The notes under the pieces: generated by a model
Database searches by the model: none
The model's input: the letters and a program-made list of their open reading frames with translations, nothing else
What the model was told of the DNA's origin: nothing
Made by a program: the position numbers and the translations under genes
Source of the DNA: Dromaius novaehollandiae
Taxonomy: Eukaryota; Chordata; Aves; Casuariiformes; Dromaiidae
Length of the DNA: 64,000 nucleotides
Reading direction: 5' to 3'
Assembly (NCBI RefSeq): GCF_036370855.1
Contig: NC_088103.1
Location: 37,055,904 to 37,119,903, forward strand
Shown here: positions 27,101-38,800 of the stretch, one piece after another
Position numbering within the stretch: position 1 is the first letter of the stretch
Layout: each line of letters starts with the position of its first letter

Positions 27101-28374
27101 ACTGTGCCTTGCTTTTCTCTACTTCTGGCTGTGCTACAGAAAACAGAGGTGCAGCACTTTTTACTGAGCGTGATGATTTTGTTTGCTTATATCTGTGTAG
27201 CCCATCAAAATGACTCAAAAATATTCCAAGCTAAAAGCATGAATTGCTCCATTTTGAGCTTGAGAAGTCAATTCTGCACCCAGGAGCTGTACTTGCTCTC
27301 TGTGGAGTGGGCATAGTAACATGCGCTGTGCAGTGGATTATATTTATGTGATTATACCCTCTAGGCAACAACCTGGCGCTTAAGAAATGAGTCAGTCAGA
27401 AGGACCAAGGCAAAGAGAATCAGATTTAGCGATGATAAGATTAGCTTCCAAAAGATCTGTGCCAAAGTAACCAGGATTTCTCCAAGATATTCTTGTCCTA
27501 ATAGTCAATTAGACTGCAGAATAAACAATATCTTATGTCATCTTATGGCTCCCCATAGTCTGCAGAAACAGTAACCGAACAGAACGGGTGCAGATGGGCA
27601 GGAATACCAGCGAGGTGCGAGTAAAAACCCAGCCGGGCTGGTGATGACTGCGTTTGTCGGGGAGGATCTGCCTGTGTGGAAGAGGAGCAGGTTCCTGGGA
27701 AATATATCTGGGGAAAAGGAAGAGCTGGGACACGAGAAATGCGTGCAGGGGAACAGAAGCAGGAAGAGGAAAGAACAAATGAGAACCGGCAAGTTGATAA
27801 AAGAACAAAAGGGCTTTGTCTCACATTAAAGGCAGCTAACTATACGAATAATTTTCCCATGTATGCAATTACTGTAGCTACCCCAGGGATATTATGTGGT
27901 TGCAAATAGGAAGACAAGTTCTTTACATTCATAGCTGGTTCTTGCAAGTACTCCATCGGTGTGGCTTGCGATGCTCTGGGCCACGTAAGGCAGGTGAGAG
28001 AAATTCAGAATTGACTGTGCAGGTAGCTGCAATCCCTGTTTTAGAAATTGTCTGCCCATCTGTAAACAAAAGTAATCAGCTTGTGGAACGGAAAGAACAG
28101 CTTCTGAAGGGAGGCAGGAGGCTTGATTTATTCCTCTCTCAGTGCTGTCAGTGGCTGTTGACAGTCTGTGGCAGTCAGTGGAGTCACGTAGGCATGAGTC
28201 AGGTAAAAATCAGACATAAGCCGTATATTCACTTTCAGCCTAATTTTCACAAGTGCTGAGTGCAGACATCTCCCATTTGAGCCATTGCACTGTTCAACTT
28301 GACTCTGCCTGTAAGTCAGAAACGCATTTCAGCCCTTACACTTTGAAGTGCTTAACCAGCACAGGGCAGCATCA
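21126..28374. other. Intergenic DNA, nothing recognised
   Basis: No gene recognised. The open frames in this stretch lack domains. AP-1-type heptamers (TGASTCA) occur at 27211, 27388 and 28195, at the density seen across the rest of the window. Confidence 0.55.
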
Positions 28375-28465
28375 CCGCCTCTGCTTTCCAGAGGAGGAAA
28401 CTGAGGCACAAAGCGTCTGGGACTCACTCCAGGATTTGCAGTAGCAGAGCTGGGAACATAAACGA
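28375..28465 (-). repeat. MIR-like SINE fragment, antisense orientation
   Basis: The sequence 'ccagaggaggaaactgaggc' followed by 'acaaagcg', then 'gcagtagcagagctgggaac', matches antisense MIR (gatgaggaaactgaggcaca ... agtggcagagctggga). This is the best preserved MIR-like core in the window, though the central 'cttgcccaaggtcac' part is eroded. Confidence 0.5.
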
Positions 28466-29879
28466 AGTCTGAGAGACACCCAGGCCACCAGGAACCTCAA
28501 TTCAGTTGGTTCTTCCTAACTGCATAGTTTGTGGCATGCAGTTTTGTCTAATTCTTTCAGAAAAGTCACTTATGATTATGAATTTGTTGCAGACTGTAAA
28601 TTTTAAAATAAAAAAGTGTATGAACTTTTTATTGAAAATGCTTGAGCAGCTACTAATCTTTTTTTTTTAGTGGCAGTTTTCTGGGAAAAAGGTTCGAGTT
28701 CAGCAGCAAATCCCATCTCTGGTGCCATCCCACGAGGGGGATGATTGTCATGCCGTGGAGTCTGTTTCAGATACTGCATTTCACCCTCTAGAAAGGGATT
28801 TTGACAGTGGGCTACTCCACTGAGACTGAGGCAAACTCATAACATGCAATGTGGTAGTTCATGAGCCGATCTCTTTTGCTGGACTCTGTCAAGTGAGATT
28901 AAGTCATGACATTGATGGGATCTGAGCTTTACAATCTCATATTGGTGTTGCTCAGCTGTCCTGAGCCCTGGATATAAATTTATCTCTCTTCCAGCTCACC
29001 ATTTACCAGCACAAAGTTATCTCACTGCTTGTGCTGCGAGTGTTTTGACATCAACCGCTCCAAAATTAGAAACTGAGGTTATGGAAAACTTAATAACATT
29101 TAAGAAATGCGAAGCTGTCTTCTCTGCTGTCTCGTGCTGTGCTTTGTTCCTCGTCTGAAGAAGCCCTGGTGCTTCACAGCCAGCCGGAGGTGCAGGTTTG
29201 GGACTGTGCCCCGGCAGGGACACGGTGCAGCTTGAGCCCCCAACTGGCACTCCAGACATTTAGGGCATTCCCTATCTACCGCCTCCCTCGCAGATCCCGT
29301 GTGTGACCTTTTCTGCCATCCCCGTGGTCTCTGCAGCCAGAGCTTGGGGCCTTCGCCTCACCTTTGCGTGGCCGAGGCGAAGGCTCAGCTCTTTGGGGCG
29401 AAGGGCACCCGTGCAGCACCCAGCACAGGGCGTCCCTCGTCTCAGCTCGGGCAACCCTAGTCCCAGGCACCCGCTTTTGCTGCCAAAGAATGGGCGTTCA
29501 TTTATCTGCTTAAGCCCTTTCTAAAAGCCCTTTTTGATTTTTACTCTTTCCAAAAGGCAGCATTTTACTCTTTACTCTTTTACCTGTGAGCAGAGGTTCA
29601 GCTTTATTCTGCCACTTTTTCCAGCAGGCGCCGGGGCCACCTCTCCTGACCTGCAATGGGAAAGTTTCTCCTTGTGGGACTGGGAACTGGCAGAAACAGG
29701 GAGCCTGGAGGAGGTGGGAGGGGGAGAAGGGAAGAGGGGCATAGGTTAAGGGAAATACAGCCCGAGAGAAAAGGCAAGAGAGCAGCTGATGAGAAAACCC
29801 TCATAAAAAGCCCAAGACAAAGGAGGAAAGAGCCCGGGAGACGATAGAGGGGAAGCGGGAGGAGGAGCAGCAGGATGCC
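28466..29879. other. Intergenic DNA rising in GC towards DUSP5
   Basis: No gene recognised. From about 29.2 kb the GC and CG content increases towards the CpG-rich domain in front of DUSP5. Confidence 0.5.
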
Positions 29880-31147
29880 ACAGAACCTGAGTGGGAATGG
29901 TGCGAAGTGGCCGCACGGAGGAGGGGAGCTTCCTACCTAACCCAGAGCGGTTTCCAAGTTGCACAACAGTCCCCGTTTACGGGAATCCAGTCCCCCTCTC
30001 CCTCCTCGCCGCGAGCACCTGCCGGAGGGAGGAACCGTCTGGGGGCCTCTGGCTGCGGGGGAGAGGGCGCAGTTCAGCGCTGCAGCCCAGACCGCTCCGC
30101 CCCGGCTGCTCGTCTCCTTGCACATGCGGCCGAGTTGCTCGGCCGGCGGGCAGAGAAGCAAGGTGCTCCTGCGGCCAGCCCTGCCTGGGCCGCCGGCAGC
30201 GTAAGGGAGCATCAATACCACTGTTATTAGTGACGCGGATTTCTTCGAGTCACTCCATTAAGAAACAAAAGCAAAGCTGCAATGTGCTGAAAGGCAGTTG
30301 TTTGGCTGTTCAGCATTAGGTCAGCTGCCGATCGGGTCTCCTGGCACCCACCCCGTGCCCGTACGGGGCAAACCTCAGCTCTACCGCACACGGTTTATTT
30401 TCTGGGCTGGTAAACGCCACCCTCCTTCAAACTTTTCAGCCAGGGGACCAGGGGGAAAAGCTCCCTTTCGCCCCCCTCCACGTTTTGCTTAGGTTTCCTG
30501 AGAGGAAACGGTGCTCTCGCATGCCCGGGCTGCCCCCTCCTTCCCCCGGGAGAGCAGCGCGCCAGCATCTTCCCATCCGCCAGGCCGCGGCGGGCGAGCT
30601 CGGCCACCAGCTCACTGCTCTCCTTGCCGGCTTCGGCGGGGGCGAGTCGGCGGGAGCGGGCCGCCGAGGCGCCCCAGTTCCCCTCCCGGGAGGCGGCGGC
30701 GGCCCCGGCGCCAGGCCGGGCGGCAGGAAGCGCAGGCTGGGCTCGTGCGGGGCCGCGGCCTTCCGGCGCAGCAGCAGCGCATCCCCCTCCCCTCCGCACG
30801 TGCTGCCTCCCCACCTCCCAGCAGAAAAAGGGGGGGACGGGCCGAGAATTGGCCTGCCCAGGGCATAATGTGAAGTGATGGTTTTTGACACCGCTGTGGC
30901 AACGCTCCTCATGCCGCAGATCTGGTCACGGCAGGGACCGTGCCGACGCGTGGGACCTCCAGCACAGCAACGCGGATGGGGCCGCGGCCCTGCCAGCTGC
31001 CCGCGCGGGGTGGGTGCGGGGAAGGGAAGGAGCCGGGCTGCTGCGGCGGCGGCAGCCAGGTGAAGCCAGCACCCCCACCGCGCCGCGTCTGTGAACATCT
31101 GCGCTACCCACAAGCTCTTCTATTTCTGCTCTGTCTCATACCCCGAT

Positions 31148-31154
31148 TGACTCA
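31148..31154. promoter_or_regulatory. AP-1 consensus site upstream of DUSP5
   Basis: A perfect TGACTCA heptamer lies about 1.3 kb upstream of the DUSP5 start codon, inside the CpG-rich domain. It is one of eight non-coding TGASTCA matches between 31 and 46 kb. Binding is not shown by sequence alone. Confidence 0.4.
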
Positions 31155-32142
31155 GAGGAGGGGGAGAGGGGTCAGGCTGGAGGGAGTGATCTGAGGGTTG
31201 CAGAGGGTTTGAAAGAGGAAGAGGAGGAGGCGCTGCGAAACTAGCTCTAGGCCTCTTTCCTATCAGCTTGCACGTGTTCCCCGCACGGTCTCTCCTGTGC
31301 GGCTGTTTCAGCGGCAGGCAGTCTGAGGCAGGGATGGCGCTTCCTGCCTGTTGTCGAGATGAGCATACTTCCAGGGCACCACCAGAATAAATAACACCCT
31401 GCTGTCAGGCAACGCTGCCGTGATCTTTCCCGGTTGTTGCAGCCTGGCTTGGACCTTGTCCTTCTGCCTGTCTTCTTCCAGGATTTTCAGTTCTCTTTTT
31501 GGTCCTCCCTCAACTTATGCGCAAGGAAAGGGCAAGTGCCAGATTTCCTAACACCTGTCTGGCCGGCGCGGCGTAGCGAGTCTGTGGTGCCAGGCTCTCC
31601 GCGGGTCCCCGGCTCACAACAGCCCAGAAGCAGGCTACAGCGGAGGGATGCAAGTCCCCCACACCAGCCGCGCCAGGAGCTGTTCCGCTGCAGGTGGCCC
31701 CCCATCGCTGTCCCCGCCCGTGTAACGCTGACGGACGCTGCCGTGCACCGCGGCGCCCGCTCCGGCGCCTGGCAGCGGGGGCGGGCAGGGCCGCTGGCGC
31801 TGAAGCCGCCGAGGCGGGGAGCTGAGCCCCCCGCGCGGCGCGGCCGGAGAGACCTGCCCAGCACTGCCTTCCTCCCTCCCCTCCTCCTCCTCCTCCTCCG
31901 CCGGCACGCTTCCCGGCCCCCCGCGCTCGCCGGGCCGGGGAGAGGCGATGACGGGGTGAGTCTCGGGCCGATGACTGGAGAATTTTTGCGGCGTTTTTCA
32001 GCTTCCTCTGCCTCCGAGCCTGACTAACGCGGTCCGCGCGGCGCCCCGGCCCCGGCCCCGCCGCGGCCCCCGCCGCGCCGCCGCGCAGGGCGGGGGGATC
32101 CCCCGGGGGGCGGTGCGCCCGGAGGCGCGGGGCGGGGGATGC

Positions 32143-32152
32143 CCATGTTTGG
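32143..32152. promoter_or_regulatory. DUSP5: CArG-like box, one mismatch (distal)
   Basis: CCATGTTTGG matches the SRF site CC(A/T)6GG except for one G in the core. It sits 29 bp upstream of a perfect CArG box, and its last eight bases overlap an E2F-like TTTGGCGC (32148-32155). Paired CArG boxes near the start site are typical of serum- and ERK-inducible immediate-early genes. Confidence 0.5.
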
Positions 32153-32155
32153 CGC
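32148..32155 (+). promoter_or_regulatory. DUSP5: E2F-like site
   Basis: TTTGGCGC matches the E2F consensus TTTSGCGC exactly. Such matches are frequent in CpG islands, so functional weight is low. Confidence 0.35.
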
Positions 32156-32171
32156 GCGGGCGCGTCACTCG

Positions 32172-32181
32172 CCTTATTTGG
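32172..32181. promoter_or_regulatory. DUSP5: Perfect CArG box (SRF site) of DUSP5
   Basis: CCTTATTTGG fits CC(A/T)6GG with no mismatch. It is the only perfect CArG box I noticed in the window. It lies 32 bp before the TATA-like element and 285 bp before the start codon, a classic position for a serum response element. An SRF/ternary-complex input is consistent with the known ERK-dependent induction of DUSP5 in mammals. I see no obvious ETS half-site immediately adjacent. Confidence 0.65.
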
Positions 32182-32212
32182 GCAGTGTCGTCAGGGCCCG
32201 GCCTCCCATTCA

Positions 32213-32218
32213 TATAAA
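32213..32218 (+). promoter_or_regulatory. DUSP5: TATA-like box of DUSP5
   Basis: TATAAA within 'cattcatataaatg', surrounded by GC-rich DNA. If used, transcription would start near 32240-32250, giving a 5' UTR of about 220 bases. The ATG overlapping the box (32218) would then lie upstream of the mRNA and be irrelevant to translation. Confidence 0.6.
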
Positions 32219-32465
32219 TGCCCCGCGGCGGCGGCCGGGATTCCCTGCCTCGGCGAGCGCGGCGCGTCCCCGCGGAGGTTCGGCCGTCCCGCACCGCGCT
32301 CCGCAGCGCGCCCCGCCGCCGCCTCCGGGACGCTGTGCCGCCGGGCGCCGGCCTGCCCTCGCCCCGCGCCGGCTCCGGCTGCGGCTCCGGCTCCTGCCCC
32401 GGCCCCGGCGCGGCCGGGAAGCCCCGCTGCCGAGCGGCCCGGAGCGGGCGCGCCTCGCGGCCAGC

Positions 32466-32859
32466 ATGAAAGTCACGTCGCTCGACTGCCGCCAGCTGCG
32501 GAAGCTGCTGCGGAAGGAGCCCTCCCGCTGCCTGGTGCTGGACTGCCGGCCCTACCTGTCCTACTCGGCCTCCTGCCTCCGCGGCTCCCTCAACGTCAAC
32601 CTCAACTCGGTGGTGATGCGGCGCGCCCGCGGCGGGGCCGTGCCCCTGCACTTCGTGGTGCCCGACGCGGCGGCCCGCGCCCGGCTGCTGCCGGGCGCCG
32701 AGGGGGCGGCGGAGGCGGCCCGGCTGGCGGCCGTCGTGGTGCTGGACCAGGGCACGGGGCACTGGCAGAAGCTGAAGAAGGACAGCACGGCGCAGATCGT
32801 CCTCAACGCCCTGCTGTCCAGCCTGCCGGAGGCCGGCGCCAGGGTCTGCTTCCTGAAAG
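32466..32859 (+). CDS. DUSP5: DUSP5 coding exon 1
   Basis: 394 nt encoding residues 1-131 and the first base of codon 132. It carries nearly the whole rhodanese (CH2) domain: LDCRPYLSYSASCLRGSLNV resembles the rhodanese strand and the pseudo-active-site region, and MRRARGG supplies the basic ERK-docking patch. The donor is AAAG|GTGAGC. The Ala/Arg-rich stretch at residues 66-85 appears slightly longer than the human one and probably accounts for the +3 shift in catalytic residue numbers. Confidence 0.96.
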
Positions 32860-35800
32860 GTGAGCGGCGGCGGCGGCGGGGCGGCGGAGGGGCTGGAGGG
32901 GCGGCCGGGCACGGAGCGGCGAGCCGCGTGTTAAACTGCTTAGCGGTGGCGGAGGGCAGGGAGGCCGCGCCGGGATTTCGTTTCTCGCCCACCCACTGGA
33001 GCTAAATCCCGGATAGGCTCTGCGGGCTGAGCCCAAATGCCTTTCCGCTCACCCCCGCCGCGGCTTTAAGAGGCTGATGAAAAGCAAAGAATACCAGGGA
33101 AGAAGGACAAAAGTTGCAGATTACCGGGGACGGGGGGGGAGGACAGCGGTGCTGCGCGGGAGGTGGCAGCAGCCGCGACGGATCAGCTGGGCCGCCCGGC
33201 CGCGGGGAGCAGCGCCGGGCTCGGCCGCGCCGTCGGGGTGGTCCGTGCTGGGCGCCCGAAACGCGGGGGGAGCGGGGCGAGCAGGGCCGGTGCCTCCCCC
33301 GGGGAGGGCGGTTTGTCTCCATCGCGCGTATCGAGGCTGGCGGGGAAAAAGCCTTAGTCGCTACTGGGGCATTGCTGGGGGCATAACCCCCCCCCCCCCG
33401 GAACGAGCATCTACAGCCCCTTGACTGCGGGTTTTGGTTTTCCTTTCGTGCGAGGCGGGGATAATAAATCAATAAAAAAGCGCAGCCCGCCCTTCCTGCT
33501 GCCCTCCCCTGCCTCCCGCCGGCAGCTCCTTTGTCCTTTTGCCCTCCCCGGTTTCTAGCCGCTCGCCTCCCCCGGCCTCCCCTCTCGGCAGCTGGAGCCG
33601 CGAGGGAGCGGCCGGGCCGGACCCCCCCGCCAAACGCGCAGGGGGGGGCGAGCCGCGGCCGCGGGGGGGGCTGCCAAAAAAGCCCCCTCCCCGGCTCTGC
33701 GGGGCGCGGGGAGGTCGCAGACGGAGGAGAAAATCAGGCGGTGTTTCCTGAGCAAACTCTGCGTGTTTTGTCACCGGCCAGATTAAGTCACTTTTACTCC
33801 TGTGCCCTGTGCCCAGAGCCAGCGCCCCGGCACCAGCCCTGCCGCAGGCACACCCGCGCCGTGCGGGGCCGGGCACCTCCCCAAGGGCCCCGTTAAACCA
33901 GGGCCGGAGCAGCGTCTCTCAGGCCGCCCTGGGAAGTGTGCGGCAAGGCAGAGGCTGAGTTCAGCTCTGCTGACTCTCCGCCTGTTCATTTAGCCACAAC
34001 ATCTTCCTCCCCCTAATGCACTGGCCCTGCTCTTTGAAGTGGCGGCTGTGGCCGTGGGCAGTTTATCTGGGGTGGAGTTTCGGCGTAGGCTCTGCTCTTT
34101 ATCTTCTTGTTTATTGCAAAGCCTCTTACTTGAAAGCCTCTCGATTTGGGGGGTGGGAGGGAACCCTTCCCCTTGCTTAGAGGCTGGAGAGGTTCTTCCT
34201 TTTCTGCCGCGGTGCCCTTGTCTCTGCGGGACACGCCGGGGGCTGCAGGATCCGGCCCCGCAGCACCGTTTGCGGTGCCAGGGCCACATGTGGCCCAGCG
34301 CAAGACGCCGCAGCAGCGAGCGAGGAAGCCGCAGCGAGGCCTGAGGCGCTGCCGGGAAAGGGGCTCCACAGCCGGGCGGTGCCCGCAGCACGGCCTTCGC
34401 TGCCCGGTGCGTGATGGCCCGTGGTGCCCAGCTCTGTTTCTTACTCTGCAAAAGGAGAAAAACTGAGCCCTGGGGCTCCCGGTTACATCCGTGTTGTCCC
34501 TCGGGTCGGGAGCTGGGAGAAGCTGGTGGCTCTGGTGGTGGCTGTCCCCGGGAAGCGCAGGGCGGCAGCACGTGAGCAAGGCAAGAATTTGGTATATATT
34601 GATTAAAACGAACCCGAACCCGCTCTCAGCGCTATGAGCAAGCCGGTATTTGCAGAAATGACCTCCGGGAAGCCAGGTGGGGAGGGGAGGGGGAAGAGCG
34701 GAGCTTGCTGGAGGCCGGGATGCGAAGATGACTCACTGCAAGGATGGCCTGCGAATATCCTGATCCCCAAGGCTCGTGATTAACCGTTCACCAGCTGCCT
34801 GCAGAAGCTGCCCCAGAGCCATGAGCCGGCCGCGTCTGTTTGAACACGCGCGCTGATCTGGCTCAGGCAGACTTCTGTGCTCGCTCAGGAGTGAAAGCAG
34901 CAACACGGGGCATGAATGGAGATAATGGCTACTTATATAAACTATAGGTGTTTTTCCTATGCGATGGTGGAGGTTGCGGGGACGGGAAGAGAGGGTCAGC
35001 TATTCAAAAGAAAGCGATTTAGGAGCCCGGCCCGTCTGGAGAGCTCCTTGTGTTTGCTGGCTTATTCACCCCCGAAGGGTCCTTTCCCGTTCGTCGCGGT
35101 GCTGCTCGACGAGCTGCCCGGCAGCCCCGGGCCCGGCGCGGGGACCGGGTGCAGGTCCTGCGCGCCAGACCCCAGTGGAGGCACCTCCCGGCCCCTGTCA
35201 CGGAAAAATCCTCCCGTTACGTTCGGCGGGCTCTGGGTCAGGCGCGCGGCCGCAGCCCGGGGACCCCGCGGCACGGCGCCGAGTGGGCGAGGGCAGCGCA
35301 GCACGCGTCCGCTCCAGCGCTGCGGGGCTGCGGGCCAGCCGAAGTGTCGGAGGCGGCCGTGCCCGGGCAGCCGGCGGAGGCGGACGGCTGCCGCGGCGGC
35401 GCCGGAGCCCCCGGCGCTTCCTCTGTGCCGAAGCCGATCCTCGCAGCGGGGCACCTGCGCCGCCGTCGCTTATTGGTGCAAAGCGGTTGCAGACCAGTGA
35501 ATCACGTTGAAGCGCTGGCTTTCAGAGCCTGGTTTGCTCGAGGGCCGCGCTCCGAAGGGCTATTGAACATAGCTGTTTTAGCCCTTTTGCCGTTCACTTT
35601 TGTTGTGAAAAATCACAGGTGACACACGCAGCCCGCAAATGCCCTTTCCAGGCTGCCTGGCTCATTCACATCCCCTTTGTGCGTGCTGCTGTGGGGCACA
35701 TTCCTCCTCGGGAAAGAGGCGGCAGCTTAGCTGGCGACAAACTTTGAGTAACAATGTAGTAATAGGATTAATTCCTTTTCATTAGCCCTGCGCCGAATGT

Positions 35801-38800
35801 AACAAATGCAGTACTTAGCTGTGCAGAATAGCTCATGTGGGGCTATTCGGTTGTCAAATGCTGTCACAGGATTTCATTAAGTTTTACAGCTGTTATTTAA
35901 CAGATCGGTTTCAGTGGGACTGTCTTCATTAACTTGTTGTTTCATGCAGTGTGATGATGAACGACACCTTTGCGAGCATCCCCCTCTTGTGCTTGTGTCC
36001 GTTCAAAAATGCAAACACAATTTTTTAGGTTGTCGCAATGCATGTAGTAATGACAGATTTAAAGAGGATGAATACTGTGCATGAAAATCTGTCTCAAATA
36101 CTGGAGCTAATGCTCATGTATAAAACACAAAGGAGGGAGGTTGGTCCCCACTGTACTGGAGTTAATGTTTGCTAGGCTCCACGGATTTACATTCACTAAC
36201 AGTTTTAATCAGTATCCATCGGCTTTTAGCAGGTTAATAATTGCCAGCTGTATTGGAGGTTTTCTCTGGGCAACTGTGGCCTGTTAAGCGATGCCGCGTC
36301 CCGAAGGGCGCGTTATTCTCCATTAACCCCCGGGCGGCCGAGCGCGATGAGCCGCTACCCGGCTTTATTGTGGGTGCCGCAGCTACGTTTCTCCTCCGCT
36401 GTAACGAGGCCGGTTTTTGGAAGTGCAAACGTCTGTATTTCTTTTCCTCTTCTTCCCTAGGGGGATATGAAACCTTTAATTCGCAATATCCTGAGTGCTG
36501 CGTGGATGGAAAACTCATTTCCCCGGAGAGAAACGAAACGGAGAGGAACATCGCCAGCCCCTGCGAGCCGCCGCGCGCCGACCACAAGCCGGCGTACGAC
36601 CAGGTGGGTGCCGGGGCGGCCGGGGCGAGGACTGGTCACCACCTCCTCCCACCGGCCTCACAGGTCGGCCTTGGCAGGAGGAGAAGCCCCATCTACCCCA
36701 AAGTCTGTGTGTGCAGCCAGCGCCCCTCACCCGGGCGGCTGGGTCTGGGCTGCGAGGCCGCAGCGGGAGCCGGGGCACCCGGGAGCCCCCTCCGGCGCGG
36801 GGGCGGCCAAGCGCCGCGGGGTTTCCACGGGGAAGTCCCGGCCCCGGGGACAGCAGCCCGCGCCGGAGGTGCCGGGGCGCTGGCGTTTCCGGCGCCGGGG
36901 AGCCCCCGGGCCGCTGCGGCTCCCGCTGCGGGCGCCTTCCCCGGTGCGGGGGGCCGAGCGGGTTGGGCCGCCAGAGCCGGCAGCGCCAGGGCGCATCATG
37001 GAAAGTTACCTGCCGCCTCTGAGACGCTGATGTCAGGTGGCGCCTTCTCTTTTTTTCCCTTTTTTCTTTCTTGCGGTCTTGTCACCCAGCCTTTTCTTGC
37101 TTTGAGGAAGGAGGAACTGAGATTACATCTCCGCGAGGTGGGCGGCCCCGCGCGGCGCCGATGACGTGGCCGCAGTGCCGGTGCCGGGGGGCTCGGGGGC
37201 GGCGTGGCGGAGGCCGGGTGCCCCCCGGCCCGACGGCAGCACCCGGGGGCTCGGCAGGGTCTCTATGAGTGGGCGCTTGGCTTTGGCCATGGGAGGTGGT
37301 CGTGGCGAGGGCTGAGCCCCACGTGGGGAGCTGCAGCTGCCCTTTGGTCCAGCCAGCGGTGCCACCGGGAAGCCCCCGCGGGACCAGCCCTGAGGGGCAG
37401 CGCGCTAAAGAAAGGCAGAAACACCCCGTACGCGAGTGGGCTGGCTCTGACTGTGCCTTGCAGATGTGGACAAGCAAATGCGAAGCTTTTTCCTTGCGTA
37501 GGCTTTGCCGTGGCAGTGATTCACCGGCCGGTAACACCGGGAGCTAAACGTGTCCCCAGGGAGCAGACGCCCACGCAGGCTCCTCTGCACTTCCCTGTCT
37601 GATTCCAGCGCTCGGGGGCAACGCTGCTCTTCAGAAGACCAAGGTGGCCGAGTTACATGCTCCTGCTCCTTCTCTTGCAGGGCGGTCCGGTGGAAATCCT
37701 GCCCTTCCTCTACCTCGGCAGCGCCTACCACGCTTCCAAGTGCGAGTTCCTCGCCAACCTGCACATCACGGCCCTGCTCAACGTCTCCCGGAAAAGCTCG
37801 GAGTCCTTCAAAGACCAGTACTGCTACAAGTGGATCCCAGTGGAGGACAGCCACACAGCGGACATCAGCTCGCACTTCCAGGAGGCCATCGACTTCATCG
37901 GTAGGTGCACCAAATCCCCTGGCAGACTTCCAGAATCGCTGAGGGCTTCCCAAAGGCTGCTTTGGACTTTGGTGGTACCTTCCAGCCGGCACCCCAGAGC
38001 GGTGCTCAACCAGGGAGCCTTTGCGATAGAAGAAGACAAGCTCAGAGATGATTCCTGTCTAGGGACAAACCGGCTCAAGTAACCCTGCTGCAGGTGTGCG
38101 TGGTGCAGTGGGGTTCAGAGCAACAAAACCCGGGAGTAGCTGATGGCTTTCTCTGGTCTGACCCCTTCAGACAGGGCCACCAGAAATAGTGTCAGGGTAA
38201 CTGAGTGTCCAGTCGTATGTCGCTGCGTTTAAAATCTTAAAATTCAAATAAGCAAGATGGAAACCAAGGGCCCTAGTGGAAGGGAAAGGCGAGGGCCCCA
38301 TGGCCACGGGGCAGGCAGGGCAAGTTAGCAAGTCAGCTTTATTTTCTTTTCAAAGCAAGCGTAGGTGTAACTTCAGCACAACGGGGAGCAAAGAGATATG
38401 GTTGAATAACATCCAAGTCTATTGATTTTTAAAGGAAAAAAACAAGTCCTTGCTCCTTGGACTCGTATTTCAGGCCCTGTAGAAGGCAGGTGACTGCAGC
38501 TTATTGCCCTGCTGAGCTGGGTGTCCTGGAGCCAGGCTAGTGCAAATCCAGCATCTCCCCTTATCGCAGACCTGTTTACATTTCTCCTTTCGATCACGCC
38601 AGTGACTCACCCTCTAATTAGATACCCCGCTGCAAAATCGGGAGGCCTGTAGAAAACCCAGGGCCCCGCTTCCCCTCCTGTCCACGCGGGCTCGCACCCC
38701 AGCGCCAGCCGGGTCTGCCACTCGCCCGCCACGGCGTGCTGCCACCATGGCCACAGGGCAATTTGGTGCGGTGGAGCGGCCCAGGTGGAGCCGATGTCGA

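Larger units (their letters stand above)
29880..33720. promoter_or_regulatory. DUSP5: Broad CpG-rich domain spanning the DUSP5 promoter
   Basis: Nearly 4 kb of GC-rich, CG-dense sequence covers the 2.5 kb upstream of the DUSP5 start codon, all of exon 1 and the beginning of intron 1. There is a less CpG-rich dip around 31.1-31.55 kb. Many long open frames appear on both strands here only because stop codons are rare in such sequence. Broad islands of this kind are typical of regulated signalling genes. Limits are by eye. Confidence 0.7.

Noticed and set aside
31998-32912. 304-codon open frame antisense to DUSP5 exon 1
   Set aside because: It lies in extreme GC-rich sequence where stops are rare, is rich in Pro/Arg/Ala without a domain, and exactly mirrors a certain coding exon.
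36241-37164. 307-codon open frame through DUSP5 exon 2
   Set aside because: Only its middle (36461-36603) is exon. Clear GT-AG borders and the join to GGPVEILPF in exon 3 show that the flanks are intron.
37681-38082. DUSP5 isoform ending inside intron 3
   Set aside because: The frame is open for about 60 codons past exon 3, but it would lack the catalytic Cys266. The donor GTAGGT is good and nothing in the sequence supports retention.
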